64,000 nucleotides of DNA from positions 1-64,000 of the forward strand of contig CAJURF010000008.1 of the NCBI GenBank assembly GCA_910588825.1, written 5' to 3'. This stretch comes from an uncultured Lachnospiraceae bacterium. GTDB taxonomy: Bacteria; Bacillota; Clostridia; Lachnospirales; Lachnospiraceae. The notes under the pieces were generated by a model. It did no database searches. It was not told the DNA's origin and worked only from the letters and a program-made list of their open reading frames with translations. Shown piece after piece: positions 1-7,052 of the stretch (position 1 is its first letter; the number at the start of each line of letters is the position of its first letter). The position numbers and the translations under genes are program-made.

Positions 1-846
1 TACAGGGGTTCCATTGACTGTTTAATTCACAATTATTTATGCAACGCAGTACTAGATACATTTCAAAGTCAGCGCATCGATATAAATGATATGCTTGATG
101 GCGAAAAATTTATCTAGGAAACAAATCAGTATGGTTTAACTATTGTGAATGGAGTGGAATTTAAAGTTGATTCGTTTATTTTTGATGGTAAGGCGTATTT
201 GTATAACATTTTAACTAACTTATCTCAAATTAACTTTGGTGATAAAATGCCGGGGTTTGCAAAAATAATTACAGAAGAGGTTAACACAGGAGATATTTTA
301 CTTAGACTAGATGAACGCTTGGCTGTGCCAGAAGAACAAATTATATCCTATTCAACTTTGGATTTTGAAAGATTCCGTGGCCCTCAGTTTCATTTTGCAA
401 ATTCGGATTTGAATAGAAGAAAAACAATCATAGTTCATATCGACTCAGAAACAGGTGACAAACTACTTATGGTTATAAAAAAAGACTATGATAGTGTTAA
501 GGATAAAGAGTTTTTGCACATCGAGATAGAAACGTTACCGTTTTGTTCAACAGGAGAAGCGACTTCTTCATGTATTACTACTTTCTTGCATGGAATGTAT
601 TATCCTACAGTCGATGTTTTCACACATATTGATTATACAAGAAATCAATATATTTTCTCAGATTACGAGCAGAAGTATATGGATGCGAATCCGGATATTC
701 CAGTTGATTTCTATGCTGAGAAGAAACTACATTATAAAATATGGTGCATTGAAAACGGAGAGTACACAAGAGAAGTTTGGTACAAACTGATGATAGCATC
801 ACTTCACGAAAAGTATAGAGTATTGCTAGATGAAATATTAGCATAG
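1..846 (+). pseudogene. AT-rich gene of unknown function, broken by an in-frame TAG and cut by the window edge
   Basis: The frame is open from base 1 to an amber TAG at 115-117 and continues in the same frame to the stop at 844-846. The first intact piece downstream could start only at a GTG at 145, which has no convincing ribosome binding site; the closest purine run, around 117-120, is too far away. Reading through the TAG gives a smooth protein-like sequence (DGEKFI, stop, ETNQYGLTIVNGVEF), so one gene with a nonsense mutation is the simplest reading. I do not recognise the family. The product has no signal peptide or membrane segment. Base composition is clearly richer in A+T than in the genes after 2.4 kb, which suggests acquired DNA. 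A start at GTG 145 giving an expressed 233-residue protein cannot be excluded. Confidence 0.55.
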
Positions 847-851
847 AGAAA

Positions 852-889
852 CAGCCTCACTACCGGAGTAAAATCCAGTGATGGGGCTG
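852..889 (+). terminator. Possible hairpin terminator after the left-edge gene
   Basis: The arms cagcctcac (852-860) and gtgatggggctg (about 878-889) pair imperfectly around a short loop and are followed by a T-rich stretch (tactttta). The hairpin lies just after the stop of the plus-strand gene and just before the end of the minus-strand recombinase remnant (895), so it could serve both directions. The stem is interrupted, so confidence is modest. Confidence 0.35.
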
Positions 890-894
890 TACTT

Positions 895-1539
895 TTAGGC
901 CTTGATTTCCTGACCGTTCTTAAAGGTAAAGCGGATATCATCAGCGCTGTAGACTGTGGCATATTCGACAAGACTGTTCCAGCTGTCAATGCTGAACTCT
1001 TCTAAGGAGTCCGGCAGCTACTTGAAGGTCTTGAGAAAGGATTCGTATTCGGCTCTTTGGAGTTGCATCTGTTGCAGGTCAGCCATGACCTGTTCGAGTC
1101 TTGCTTTTGATTTGTCGAATTTTGTCGAAAGACTGTCATAGCGTTTTTGGTATTCCGTTTGGTCTAGAGCAACGGTAGCATTTTCCACGATGGCGGCTTG
1201 AACCATCTCGGAGATGAGTTGTGTTTCTTCGAGAAGTTCATCCTGTTCTTTTTCCAAGGCTGTGGTATCTAGGATGGCAGCCACCATTTCATCAGCATCA
1301 GCAATGATACTGTCCTTGCAGGAGAGTAGCCGGTTTGTTGCAGAAAGGAATGATGCCTTGATGTTATCCTCGTAAAGATGGGGCGTATGGTAGCGGTCAT
1401 CGTTATCAAATTTGTGATTGCATTGCCAGATGACCTTTCGATATTTTCTGTTGGAATGCCAGACCTTTGAGCCGTACCAGCTTCCGCGGTAGCCGCATTT
1501 TATTTGGTGGAGAAGATGTGCATCCACTGTGGTATTTCT
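895..1539 (-). pseudogene. Remnant of a large serine recombinase (zinc-ribbon and coiled-coil C-terminal part)
   Basis: The minus frame from about 1539 down to a TAA at 895-897 reads as the C-terminal third of a large serine recombinase of the type carried by integrative elements in Clostridia. It has the zinc beta-ribbon region (IKCGYRGSWYGSKVWHSN, then KYRKVIWQCNHKF and TPHLYEDNIK), followed by a coiled-coil segment and the characteristic tail DDIRFTFKNGQEIKA. The catalytic N-terminal resolvase domain is absent. Decay is visible. Each expected zinc CxxC pair has lost a cysteine (CGYRG for CGxCG; DRYHTPH where family members have C before xTPH). A TAG at 1018-1020 cuts off the last 40 residues, where family members usually carry Glu before LPD. 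The upstream end is fused in frame to a PIN-domain toxin. Confidence 0.8.
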
Positions 1540-1887
1540 CTTGATATTTCCTGTGACAAGATATGCGTTGACATCCCGTTTTTCGAGAAGAGCCTCGTAG
1601 AAAGGGAGATCCTTCATATCTGGGAGAATTATCCTGGAAGGAGAGGGATCAATCAATATACCATATTTTTCTACCGCTGAGAGCAAATACTCGATTGTAT
1701 CCCCAGAGAAGTCAAACTTCTTACGTGATAAAACTTTTCTATATTCCTTTGTGATAACATTGCTGTAGACAGGAATAACTTCTCCGATAATTACTTTCCC
1801 CAATACCTGTACGGTGGCGGAATCGTCTTTTTTCGAAAGCAATGATGATACGAGCACATTTGTGTCAATAACTGCATAGCAGGTCAT
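1018..1887 (-). CDS. Chimeric ORF: PIN-domain toxin N-terminus fused to serine recombinase C-terminus
   Basis: The open frame encodes 289 residues. Residues 1-116 are a PIN-domain ribonuclease of the putative toxin family paired with RelB/DinJ antitoxins: the start MTCYAVIDTNVLVSSLLS carries the first active-site Asp (D8), a conserved Glu lies near residue 48, and DMKDLPFYEAL and AYLVTGNIK are typical of the family. Normally a further short segment follows LVTGN. Here residues from about 117 onward are the zinc-ribbon and coiled coil of a serine recombinase instead, ending at a premature TAG. The start overlaps the antitoxin stop by 4 nt (ATGA), as in an intact toxin-antitoxin pair. Whether the hybrid is still toxic is unknown: the PIN core is mostly present but its last helix and strand are replaced. 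A deletion between a toxin gene and a neighbouring element is the likely origin. Confidence 0.8.
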   Translation of the reverse strand: MTCYAVIDTNVLVSSLLSKKDDSATVQVLGKVIIGEVIPVYSNVITKEYRKVLSRKKFDFSGDTIEYLLSAVEKYGILIDPSPSRIILPDMKDLPFYEALLEKRDVNAYLVTGNIKRNTTVDAHLLHQIKCGYRGSWYGSKVWHSNRKYRKVIWQCNHKFDNDDRYHTPHLYEDNIKASFLSATNRLLSCKDSIIADADEMVAAILDTTALEKEQDELLEETQLISEMVQAAIVENATVALDQTEYQKRYDSLSTKFDKSKARLEQVMADLQQMQLQRAEYESFLKTFK

Positions 1888-2183
1888 GTTTCAGACTCCA
1901 TGCGTGCAAGATTAATTTCTTTGTTAATGTCCTCCAAACTCATATCTGCAGTACCGTTATCTTTGGCCTGTGCCCGTAAAGCCATAAATGCCTGCATTGC
2001 GCCTTCTCTGGTGATATCTGTTTCAGGAGATGAAATTTCAAAGGGAATCCTGCGCTGTCTCACAACGGCTCTTGCAAATACATTAATTGCTGTAGAAGCG
2101 TTCATGCCGAATTCTTGGCATAATCCATCAAATTGTTTTTTTAATGCCTCATCCATCCGGACGCTGAAAGTTGCCTGTGCCAT
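1884..2183 (-). CDS. RelB/DinJ-family antitoxin
   Basis: This 99-residue antitoxin of a type II toxin-antitoxin pair has an N-terminal ribbon-helix-helix region (QATFSVRMDEALKKQFDGLC, then FGMNASTAINVFARAVVRQ) followed by RIPFEI, the hallmark order of the RelB/DinJ family. The C-terminal acidic part should wrap the toxin. Two in-frame ATGs are possible. I chose the second (2181-2183) because the ribosome binding site AGGAGG (2191-2196 on minus) is 7 nt from it but only 1 nt from the first (2187-2189). The gene overlaps the PIN toxin start by 4 nt, so the two are translationally coupled. It is intact while its partner is a chimera, which fits selection to keep the antitoxin or a recent event. 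It probably represses its own promoter. Confidence 0.88.
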   Translation of the reverse strand: MAQATFSVRMDEALKKQFDGLCQEFGMNASTAINVFARAVVRQRRIPFEISSPETDITREGAMQAFMALRAQAKDNGTADMSLEDINKEINLARMESET

Positions 2184-2205
2184 AACCATACCTCCTATTT
2201 TTAAT

Positions 2206-2220
2206 TCAAAACGGTTTTGA
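2206..2220. promoter_or_regulatory. Palindrome upstream of the antitoxin, candidate operator
   Basis: tcaaaac-g-gttttga is a perfect 7-bp inverted repeat with a 1-nt centre. It lies between the antitoxin promoter (2253-2281) and its ribosome binding site. RelB/DinJ proteins are ribbon-helix-helix autorepressors that bind such palindromes, so this is a reasonable operator; the binding itself is inferred. Confidence 0.5.
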
Positions 2221-2252
2221 GCTCCGCGTTCTTTTTTTATCTATCTGCTTAC

Positions 2253-2281
2253 AGTATATATGAGCAGGTGCAGAAAGTCAA
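2253..2281 (-). promoter_or_regulatory. Sigma-A-type promoter of the antitoxin-toxin pair
   Basis: On the minus strand TTGACT (2276-2281) and TATACT (2253-2258) are separated by 17 nt, close to consensus in sequence and spacing. Transcription would start near 2246 and run through the palindrome at 2206-2220 into the antitoxin. Confidence 0.7.
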
Positions 2282-2411
2282 TTATACGAACCGAACAGGT
2301 GCGAAATAATAATACTTATGAGCGTTCATATCTGCTAAATCATTTGCCTGCCAGATATATGAATAAAATCCAAAAAAATGCCAATACTGTAAAGAAAAAG
2401 GAGCGTCAGCT

Positions 2412-2765
2412 ATGCGCAAAATTTTCTACGGTACCGGCATTTTTTTGATTGTATTCATATTCAGCCTGGGTTTTTACGGGAGTTACCGGATTTCCCAGTT
2501 AAAGGATGAAGTACAGGAGCTGGAAGGATTCCGGCTGAAATACCAGGCCCTGGAGGTGGAAAACCAGACCCTGGACAGCGGCTTTTATCTGAAAAACGAC
2601 GATGGAAAGGTACATGTCTACCGGGGGGACGGGGAAACTGTCTACGAATACACGAATATCCAGGTATCCAGCCTGCCGGATGCCATCCAGGAAGAAATCG
2701 AAAAGGGAAAATTTATCAAATCCGAGGTGGAATTGTACAGTTTTCTGGAAAACTATTCCAGCTGA
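2412..2765 (+). CDS. Membrane-anchored protein with BofC-like C-terminal region
   Basis: This 117-residue protein has one N-terminal membrane segment (about 5-24, IFYGTGIFLIVFIFSLGFYG), a short coiled-coil (residues 28-55, rich in Leu/Glu) and a small C-terminal domain ending SLPDAIQEEIEKGKFIKSE followed by LYSFLENYSS. The C-terminus resembles the C-terminal domain of BofC, a sporulation checkpoint protein, but I base this on pattern only. The protein probably sits on the outer face of the membrane. AAGGAG at about 2397-2402 precedes the ATG. It lies upstream of the proline operon but is separated from proB by 171 bp that contain their own promoter, so it may be independent. Function unknown. 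Confidence 0.75.
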   Translation: MRKIFYGTGIFLIVFIFSLGFYGSYRISQLKDEVQELEGFRLKYQALEVENQTLDSGFYLKNDDGKVHVYRGDGETVYEYTNIQVSSLPDAIQEEIEKGKFIKSEVELYSFLENYSS

Positions 2766-2849
2766 AATCACGGGTCTTTGCTCCCGTCATGACCAGCGTC
2801 AAACGTGTTACTCTATCCTGCGCAGCCGCCATCCCAGGCAAAGTTCCTA

Positions 2850-2878
2850 TGGACGAACGCGGAAAAATATTGTAAAAT
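2850..2878 (+). promoter_or_regulatory. Predicted promoter of the proline operon
   Basis: TGGACG (2850-2855) and TAAAAT (2873-2878) are separated by 17 nt and lie about 60 nt upstream of the proB start. Four of six bases match the -35 consensus. No T-box or other leader structure was seen between the promoter and proB. Confidence 0.5.
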
Positions 2879-2936
2879 AGAAGGCACGATAAGAAAATAT
2901 GCAGTAATCGCAGCTGCAAAAGGGGACAAGAAGCAC

Positions 2937-3788
2937 GTGGACTACAGGGAAAAACTAAAAGATAAGAAACGAATCGTCTTCAAGATCGGTTCTTCCTCCC
3001 TCACTCATCCAGAGACAGGGAAGCTGAACCTGACGAAGATGGAGATACTGGTAAGAGAAATTACCGACTTATGTAACCAAGGCAAGGAGATCGTGGTGGT
3101 GTCTTCCGGCGCAATCGGCGTGGGAAGCGCTGCTTTAGGGCTTCCGGGAAAACCGGAGCGGGTGGAACAGAAGCAGGCATGCGCAGCCATCGGCCAGGCC
3201 AGGCTGATGATGATTTACCAGAAATTATTTGCAGAGTACAACCAGACAGCCGGCCAGATTCTGATGACCAAGAACACCATGGTCAACCTTTTAAATAGAA
3301 GAAACGCGCAGAATACATTTGAAGAACTGCTGAGACTGGGAGTGATCCCCATTGTCAATGAAAATGACACCATCTCTACCTATGAGATCAAATTTGGAGA
3401 TAACGATACCTTGTCTGCCATTGTTGCCGCATTAATCGGCGCAGACCTGCTGGTACTGCTGTCCGACATTGACGGCTTATTTACCGATGATCCCAGGGAG
3501 AATCCCCAGGCAAAATTTATTGACCTGGTGGAAAATCTGGACGACCACTATATGCAGATGGCCAAGGAGAGCACCGGAAGTCTGGTGGGGACAGGAGGCA
3601 TGGCCACAAAGCTGGAGGCGGCCAGAATCTCCACAGGGGCAGGGGCAGACATGGTGATTGCCAACGGAAAAGACTTCCGGGTTATCCATAAAATCATAGA
3701 GGGAAAACCGGAGGGTACTTTATTTCTGGCAAATCCAAAAGAAGAATTCTATCTCATCGACTACATAGACCAGCTGGTGAATCATTGA
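2937..3788 (+). CDS. proB: Glutamate 5-kinase
   Basis: First step of proline synthesis: phosphorylation of glutamate to gamma-glutamyl phosphate in the cytoplasm. The protein has 283 residues from a GTG start preceded by AGGGGA. The frame is open further upstream, but that part shows no family similarity. The amino acid kinase fold is shown by FKIGSSSLTH near the N-terminus, VVSSGAIGVGSAALG, the substrate loop NENDTIS, SDIDGLFTDDPRENP and the nucleotide loop GTGGMATKLEAA. The length fits the short form without the C-terminal PUA domain found in the E. coli enzyme. It heads an operon with a UPF0291 protein, 5-formyl-THF cyclo-ligase and proA. Feedback inhibition by proline is usual for the family but cannot be read here. 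Confidence 0.95.
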   Translation: MDYREKLKDKKRIVFKIGSSSLTHPETGKLNLTKMEILVREITDLCNQGKEIVVVSSGAIGVGSAALGLPGKPERVEQKQACAAIGQARLMMIYQKLFAEYNQTAGQILMTKNTMVNLLNRRNAQNTFEELLRLGVIPIVNENDTISTYEIKFGDNDTLSAIVAALIGADLLVLLSDIDGLFTDDPRENPQAKFIDLVENLDDHYMQMAKESTGSLVGTGGMATKLEAARISTGAGADMVIANGKDFRVIHKIIEGKPEGTLFLANPKEEFYLIDYIDQLVNH

Positions 3789-3892
3789 TATTGATGGGAT
3801 GAGTACAGAGCGCTTGTGGAAAGTCCATCCGCGAAGATGGGAGCAGGAGAGAGTCCGAGAGTACATTCTTTCAGAAAGGAGGGGAAGCCAGT

Positions 3893-4105
3893 GTGGATGC
3901 TGAAATGATAGACAGAATCAATCAGCTGGCCCGCAAATCCAAAGGGCCTGGGCTGACGAAGCAGGAAAAAGAGGAACAGGCCAGGCTGCGCCAGGAATAC
4001 ATCCAGGCAGTGCGCAGAAATCTCCGGGGACAGCTGGACCAGATTGACGTTATCGAACGCGACGGTTCTATTGTGAATTTGGGCGAAAAGATAAGAAAGA
4101 AGTAA
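3893..4105 (+). CDS. UPF0291 (DUF896, YnzC-like) small protein
   Basis: A 70-residue highly charged helical protein with the family pattern IDRINQLARKSK, GLTKQEKEEQARLRQEY and LRGQLDQIDVIE. Members such as Bacillus YnzC are small cytoplasmic helical-hairpin proteins of unknown role. The GTG start at 3893 has AAAGGAGG about 10 nt upstream; an ATG four codons later (3905) is less well placed. It sits between proB and the cyclo-ligase, 104 bp after proB and 40 bp before the next gene, and is probably cotranscribed. Confidence 0.88.
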   Translation: MDAEMIDRINQLARKSKGPGLTKQEKEEQARLRQEYIQAVRRNLRGQLDQIDVIERDGSIVNLGEKIRKK

Positions 4106-4145
4106 CAAAAACACCAAACCAAATGAAAGGGCAGGGTAAAAGGAA

Positions 4146-4691
4146 ATGGAAGAAAAAAAAGTTATCAGAAAACAGGTATTTGCCAAGAGAAAAGAGACCA
4201 GCGATGAGCAGATTGCACAGTGGAGCCAAATGATCGCAGATCAAGTGATTCAGCTGGAAGAATTTCAGAAATCTACGTATATATATGCATACGTGGATTA
4301 CAACAGAGAAGTCTGTACCCGTCCGGTGATCGAGGCTGCATGGGCGGCAGGCAAGAAAGTGGCAGTGCCGAAGGTACACGGAAAGGACCTGGTTTTCTAT
4401 GAGTTCACTACATACGATCAGCTGGAGCCCGGATACTTTGAGATTCCAGAACCGGTAAGCGGTGAAGTAGTCCACTGGGAGGAAGCACTCCTGATTATGC
4501 CCGGAGTGGCTTTTGACCCTATGAAGCACCGTGTGGGATACGGCGGAGGATTCTATGACAGATATCTGGAAGCACATACAAATCATCTGACTGCTGCGCT
4601 TGCTTTTGACTTCCAGATCATCGACGCTGCGCCTTACGAGCCCACGGATATCCAGCCGAATAGAGTTGTCACACAGAGCAAAGTCTATTAA
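4146..4691 (+). CDS. 5-formyltetrahydrofolate cyclo-ligase
   Basis: ATP-dependent conversion of 5-formyl-THF to 5,10-methenyl-THF, which returns a storage or inhibitory folate to the one-carbon pool. The protein has 181 residues, the usual length. Family features are the basic N-terminal MEEKKVIRKQVFAKRKE, VAVPKVHGKDLVFYEF, and the ATP/folate motif LLIMPGVAFD followed by RVGYGGGFYDRYLE. It is preceded by AAAGGA and lies inside the proline operon between the UPF0291 gene and proA, with no evident metabolic link; UPF0291 genes and this enzyme do co-occur in Firmicutes. Confidence 0.93.
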   Translation: MEEKKVIRKQVFAKRKETSDEQIAQWSQMIADQVIQLEEFQKSTYIYAYVDYNREVCTRPVIEAAWAAGKKVAVPKVHGKDLVFYEFTTYDQLEPGYFEIPEPVSGEVVHWEEALLIMPGVAFDPMKHRVGYGGGFYDRYLEAHTNHLTAALAFDFQIIDAAPYEPTDIQPNRVVTQSKVY

Positions 4692-4733
4692 AATAGTCGA
4701 TCAATCATATTAATCATACAGGAGGACCTACAT

Positions 4734-5975
4734 ATGCTGCAGATCATGGGAGAGCGGGCGAAAACGGCAGAACCTGTCATGCGTACCCTTTCCACAGAAA
4801 AAAAGAACCAGGCACTGCGCCAGGCCGCAGAGGATCTGGTGAAAAAGCAAGAGGATATTCTGGCGGCAAATGAAATAGATGTGAAGGCCGGAAAAGAAGC
4901 CGGCATGTCAGAAGGACTGCTGGACCGTCTGGCTCTGAATCCGGACAGGATCGAAGCTATGGCCGAAGGGCTGCGCCAGCTGGCAGGACTGGAGGACCCC
5001 ATTGGGGAGGTCATGGGCATGAAAAGAAGGCCAAACGGCCTGATGATAGGGCAGAAGCGGGTTCCCCTGGGCGTGGTGGGTATCATTTATGAAGCGCGTC
5101 CAAATGTAACGGCAGATGCCTTCGGGCTGTGCTTTAAAACAGGAAATGTGGTGATTTTAAAAGGCGGAAGCGATGCCCTCCACTCCAATCAGTCTATTGT
5201 GCGCTGTATTCGGTCTAGTCTGTCAAAATGTCAGATCACTCCGGATGCCATACAGTTTATCGAAGATACTTCCAGGGAGGTCACCGGGAAATTTATGAAA
5301 ATGAATCAGTATGTGGACGTGCTGATTCCCCGGGGCGGCGCCGGATTGATTCAGACCGTTGTCAATAACAGTACCATACCTGTCATCGAGACAGGCACCG
5401 GAAACTGCCACATCTATATAGATGAGAGTGCAGATTTGGAAATGGCGGCGGCAATTACCATCAATGCCAAGACCCAGCGGGTGGGTGTGTGCAATGCTTG
5501 CGAATCTCTGTTGGTTCATACAAAAGTGAAACATGATTTCCTGCCAGTACTTGCAGAAGCTCTCAGGGAAAAACAGGTACTCATCCACGGCGATGAGCAG
5601 GTGAACGCACTGGTGCCTGATTCTGTCAAGGCAGAGGAAGAAGATTGGGGCAGAGAATATCTGGGCTATGAAATTTCCATCAAGGTAGTTGATTCTCTGG
5701 ATGAGGCGATTACACACATCAACCGATATAACACCGGTCATTCAGAAGCCATCATCACCAGCAATTACGACCATGCCCAGCGTTTTCTGGATGAGGTGGA
5801 TGCCGCGGCAGTATATGTAAACGCCTCCACCCGGTTCACTGATGGATTTGAGTTTGGATATGGGGCAGAAATCGGAATCAGTACCCAGAAGCTTCATGCC
5901 CGGGGTCCCATGGGCCTGCTGGCACTGACAACCACAAAATATATCATTTACGGAAACGGCCAGATTCGTCCATAA
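4734..5975 (+). CDS. proA: Gamma-glutamyl phosphate reductase
   Basis: Second step of proline synthesis: NADPH-dependent reduction of gamma-glutamyl phosphate to glutamate semialdehyde, acting with ProB because the intermediate is labile. At 413 residues it is full length. Seen: PLGVVGIIYEARPNVTADA, GNVVILKGGSDA, PVIETGTGNCHIYID, the catalytic Cys region QRVGVCNACESLLVH and the C-terminal GAEIGISTQKLHARGPMGL. AGGAGG lies 8 nt before the ATG. It is the last gene of the operon and is followed by a possible terminator. No proC is present in this window. Confidence 0.96.
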   Translation: MLQIMGERAKTAEPVMRTLSTEKKNQALRQAAEDLVKKQEDILAANEIDVKAGKEAGMSEGLLDRLALNPDRIEAMAEGLRQLAGLEDPIGEVMGMKRRPNGLMIGQKRVPLGVVGIIYEARPNVTADAFGLCFKTGNVVILKGGSDALHSNQSIVRCIRSSLSKCQITPDAIQFIEDTSREVTGKFMKMNQYVDVLIPRGGAGLIQTVVNNSTIPVIETGTGNCHIYIDESADLEMAAAITINAKTQRVGVCNACESLLVHTKVKHDFLPVLAEALREKQVLIHGDEQVNALVPDSVKAEEEDWGREYLGYEISIKVVDSLDEAITHINRYNTGHSEAIITSNYDHAQRFLDEVDAAAVYVNASTRFTDGFEFGYGAEIGISTQKLHARGPMGLLALTTTKYIIYGNGQIRP

Positions 5976-5994
5976 ATAGTAAAATCAGAGCGCG

Positions 5995-6042
5995 CAGGGC
6001 ATCCCCTCCAGCGGAGAAGTCCGCCCTCTTTCAAAAAAACAT
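5995..6042 (+). terminator. Weak hairpin at the end of the proline operon
   Basis: The short arms agggc (near 5997) and gccct (near 6024) with extra internal pairing are followed by a CTTTC tract and then an A-rich stretch. It lies 20 nt past the proA stop. The stem is short and the U tract poor, so this is only a candidate. Confidence 0.3.
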
Positions 6043-6069
6043 TCATAACATATACCTGCCAGGCATATA

Positions 6070-6075
6070 TATAAT
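6070..6075 (+). promoter_or_regulatory. Possible -10 element upstream of the M14 peptidase-miaB run
   Basis: A perfect TATAAT sits about 70 nt before the M14 peptidase start, but the -35 position (6047-6052, aacata) is poor. It is reported because a long operon starts here and no better candidate was seen in the 168-bp gap. Confidence 0.3.
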
Positions 6076-6143
6076 GATTAGAGCGTCAAAAAAAGTTCAT
6101 TTATTATATTATGATGGGCTGTTGAAGGAGGAGGACTGCGCAC

Positions 6144-7052
6144 ATGGAAAGAAATGATACGTATGAAGAAATGTACGCAAGGCTGCATAAACTGGCCAGG
6201 CAGTATCCACAGTTTATCCATCTGGAAAGCATCGGCATCAGCCACGATAACAGAGAAATTCTGGCACTGACCATGGGAAACCCAAGGAAAGTGTTATTTT
6301 GTACAGCGGGAATACACGGGAGAGAGACGATCAATCCTGTGATTCTCATTCAGATTATGGAAGAGTATGCCCACGCGTACCAGATTGACCTTCCCGTGCC
6401 GGGGCATCCCTATTCCATCCGTGAGCTTTTGTGGGAATATGGGATTTGTTTTGTGCCTTTGGTAAATCCGGACGGATATGAGATCGCATCCAGGGGATTT
6501 GGACAGATACAAAACCTGCGGCTGCGCCAGAATCTGCGGATTCAGAATATCCCCTCCCGGGAATGGAAAGGCAATGCCAGGGGCGTGGACATTAACCGGA
6601 ATTTTCCATGCCGTTCTTATCACCCCCGCAATCCGGGAGATTCTCCTGCCAGTGAAAACGAGACAGCGGCGCTCATACATTTGTTTCAGATTTATGACAG
6701 CGTGGGCTATGTGGACTTTCATTCCAGAGGGAAGATTATTTATTATTACCGCCATGCTATGTCTGGAACTTATAACAGTTACAGCCAGCGGCTGGCCAAA
6801 TACCTGCAGGATCTGTCCCATTATGAAATTGCAAAGATGGAGGATGAGTTTCTCACCTTATACAGCGGTGGAAATTCTGTAAACTATTATTCTGAAGTAC
6901 TGAAAAAGCCGGCATTGACAGTGGAGACTGTAGAAGAATCTGCATCTTTTCCGCTGCAGGCCAAATACTATCAAGAAACTTATAAAGAGATTCAATACAT
7001 TCCACTGGGAATTCTTGCCCAGATTATTGCCGACGCAGAGGAAACACTATGA
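6144..7052 (+). CDS. M14-family zinc carboxypeptidase without signal peptide
   Basis: The 302-residue protein has the M14 zinc site: H and E in GIHGRETINP and a third ligand His in YVDFHSRGK. Substrate-binding Arg/Asn appears in VDINRNFP and the catalytic Glu near TVETVEESASFP. This resembles the gamma-D-glutamyl-L-diamino acid peptidases that cut peptidoglycan stem peptides. The N-terminus (MERNDTYEEMYARLHK) has no signal peptide or membrane segment, so the enzyme is probably cytoplasmic; cell-wall peptide recycling would be a fitting role, by inference. GAAGGAGG precedes the start. Its stop overlaps the miaB start by 4 nt, so the two are cotranscribed. Confidence 0.88.
   Translation: MERNDTYEEMYARLHKLARQYPQFIHLESIGISHDNREILALTMGNPRKVLFCTAGIHGRETINPVILIQIMEEYAHAYQIDLPVPGHPYSIRELLWEYGICFVPLVNPDGYEIASRGFGQIQNLRLRQNLRIQNIPSREWKGNARGVDINRNFPCRSYHPRNPGDSPASENETAALIHLFQIYDSVGYVDFHSRGKIIYYYRHAMSGTYNSYSQRLAKYLQDLSHYEIAKMEDEFLTLYSGGNSVNYYSEVLKKPALTVETVEESASFPLQAKYYQETYKEIQYIPLGILAQIIADAEETL

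Noticed and set aside
804..989. Minus-strand frame of 61 codons between the left-edge gene and the recombinase remnant
   Set aside because: It overlaps both better-supported genes, has a biased composition and no ribosome binding site.
1..2300. Amber (TAG) recoding as explanation for two interrupted frames
   Set aside because: Only two cases occur, both in decaying DNA, and TAG is used as a normal stop elsewhere in the window.
2766..2936. Upstream extension of proB, open from 2805
   Set aside because: The extra 44 codons show no similarity to glutamate kinases, contain the predicted promoter, and the GTG at 2937 has a ribosome binding site.
3789..3892. ggaaagtcc segment reminiscent of RNase P RNA
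   Set aside because: The spacer is about 100 nt, far too short for RNase P RNA, and the other conserved regions are missing.
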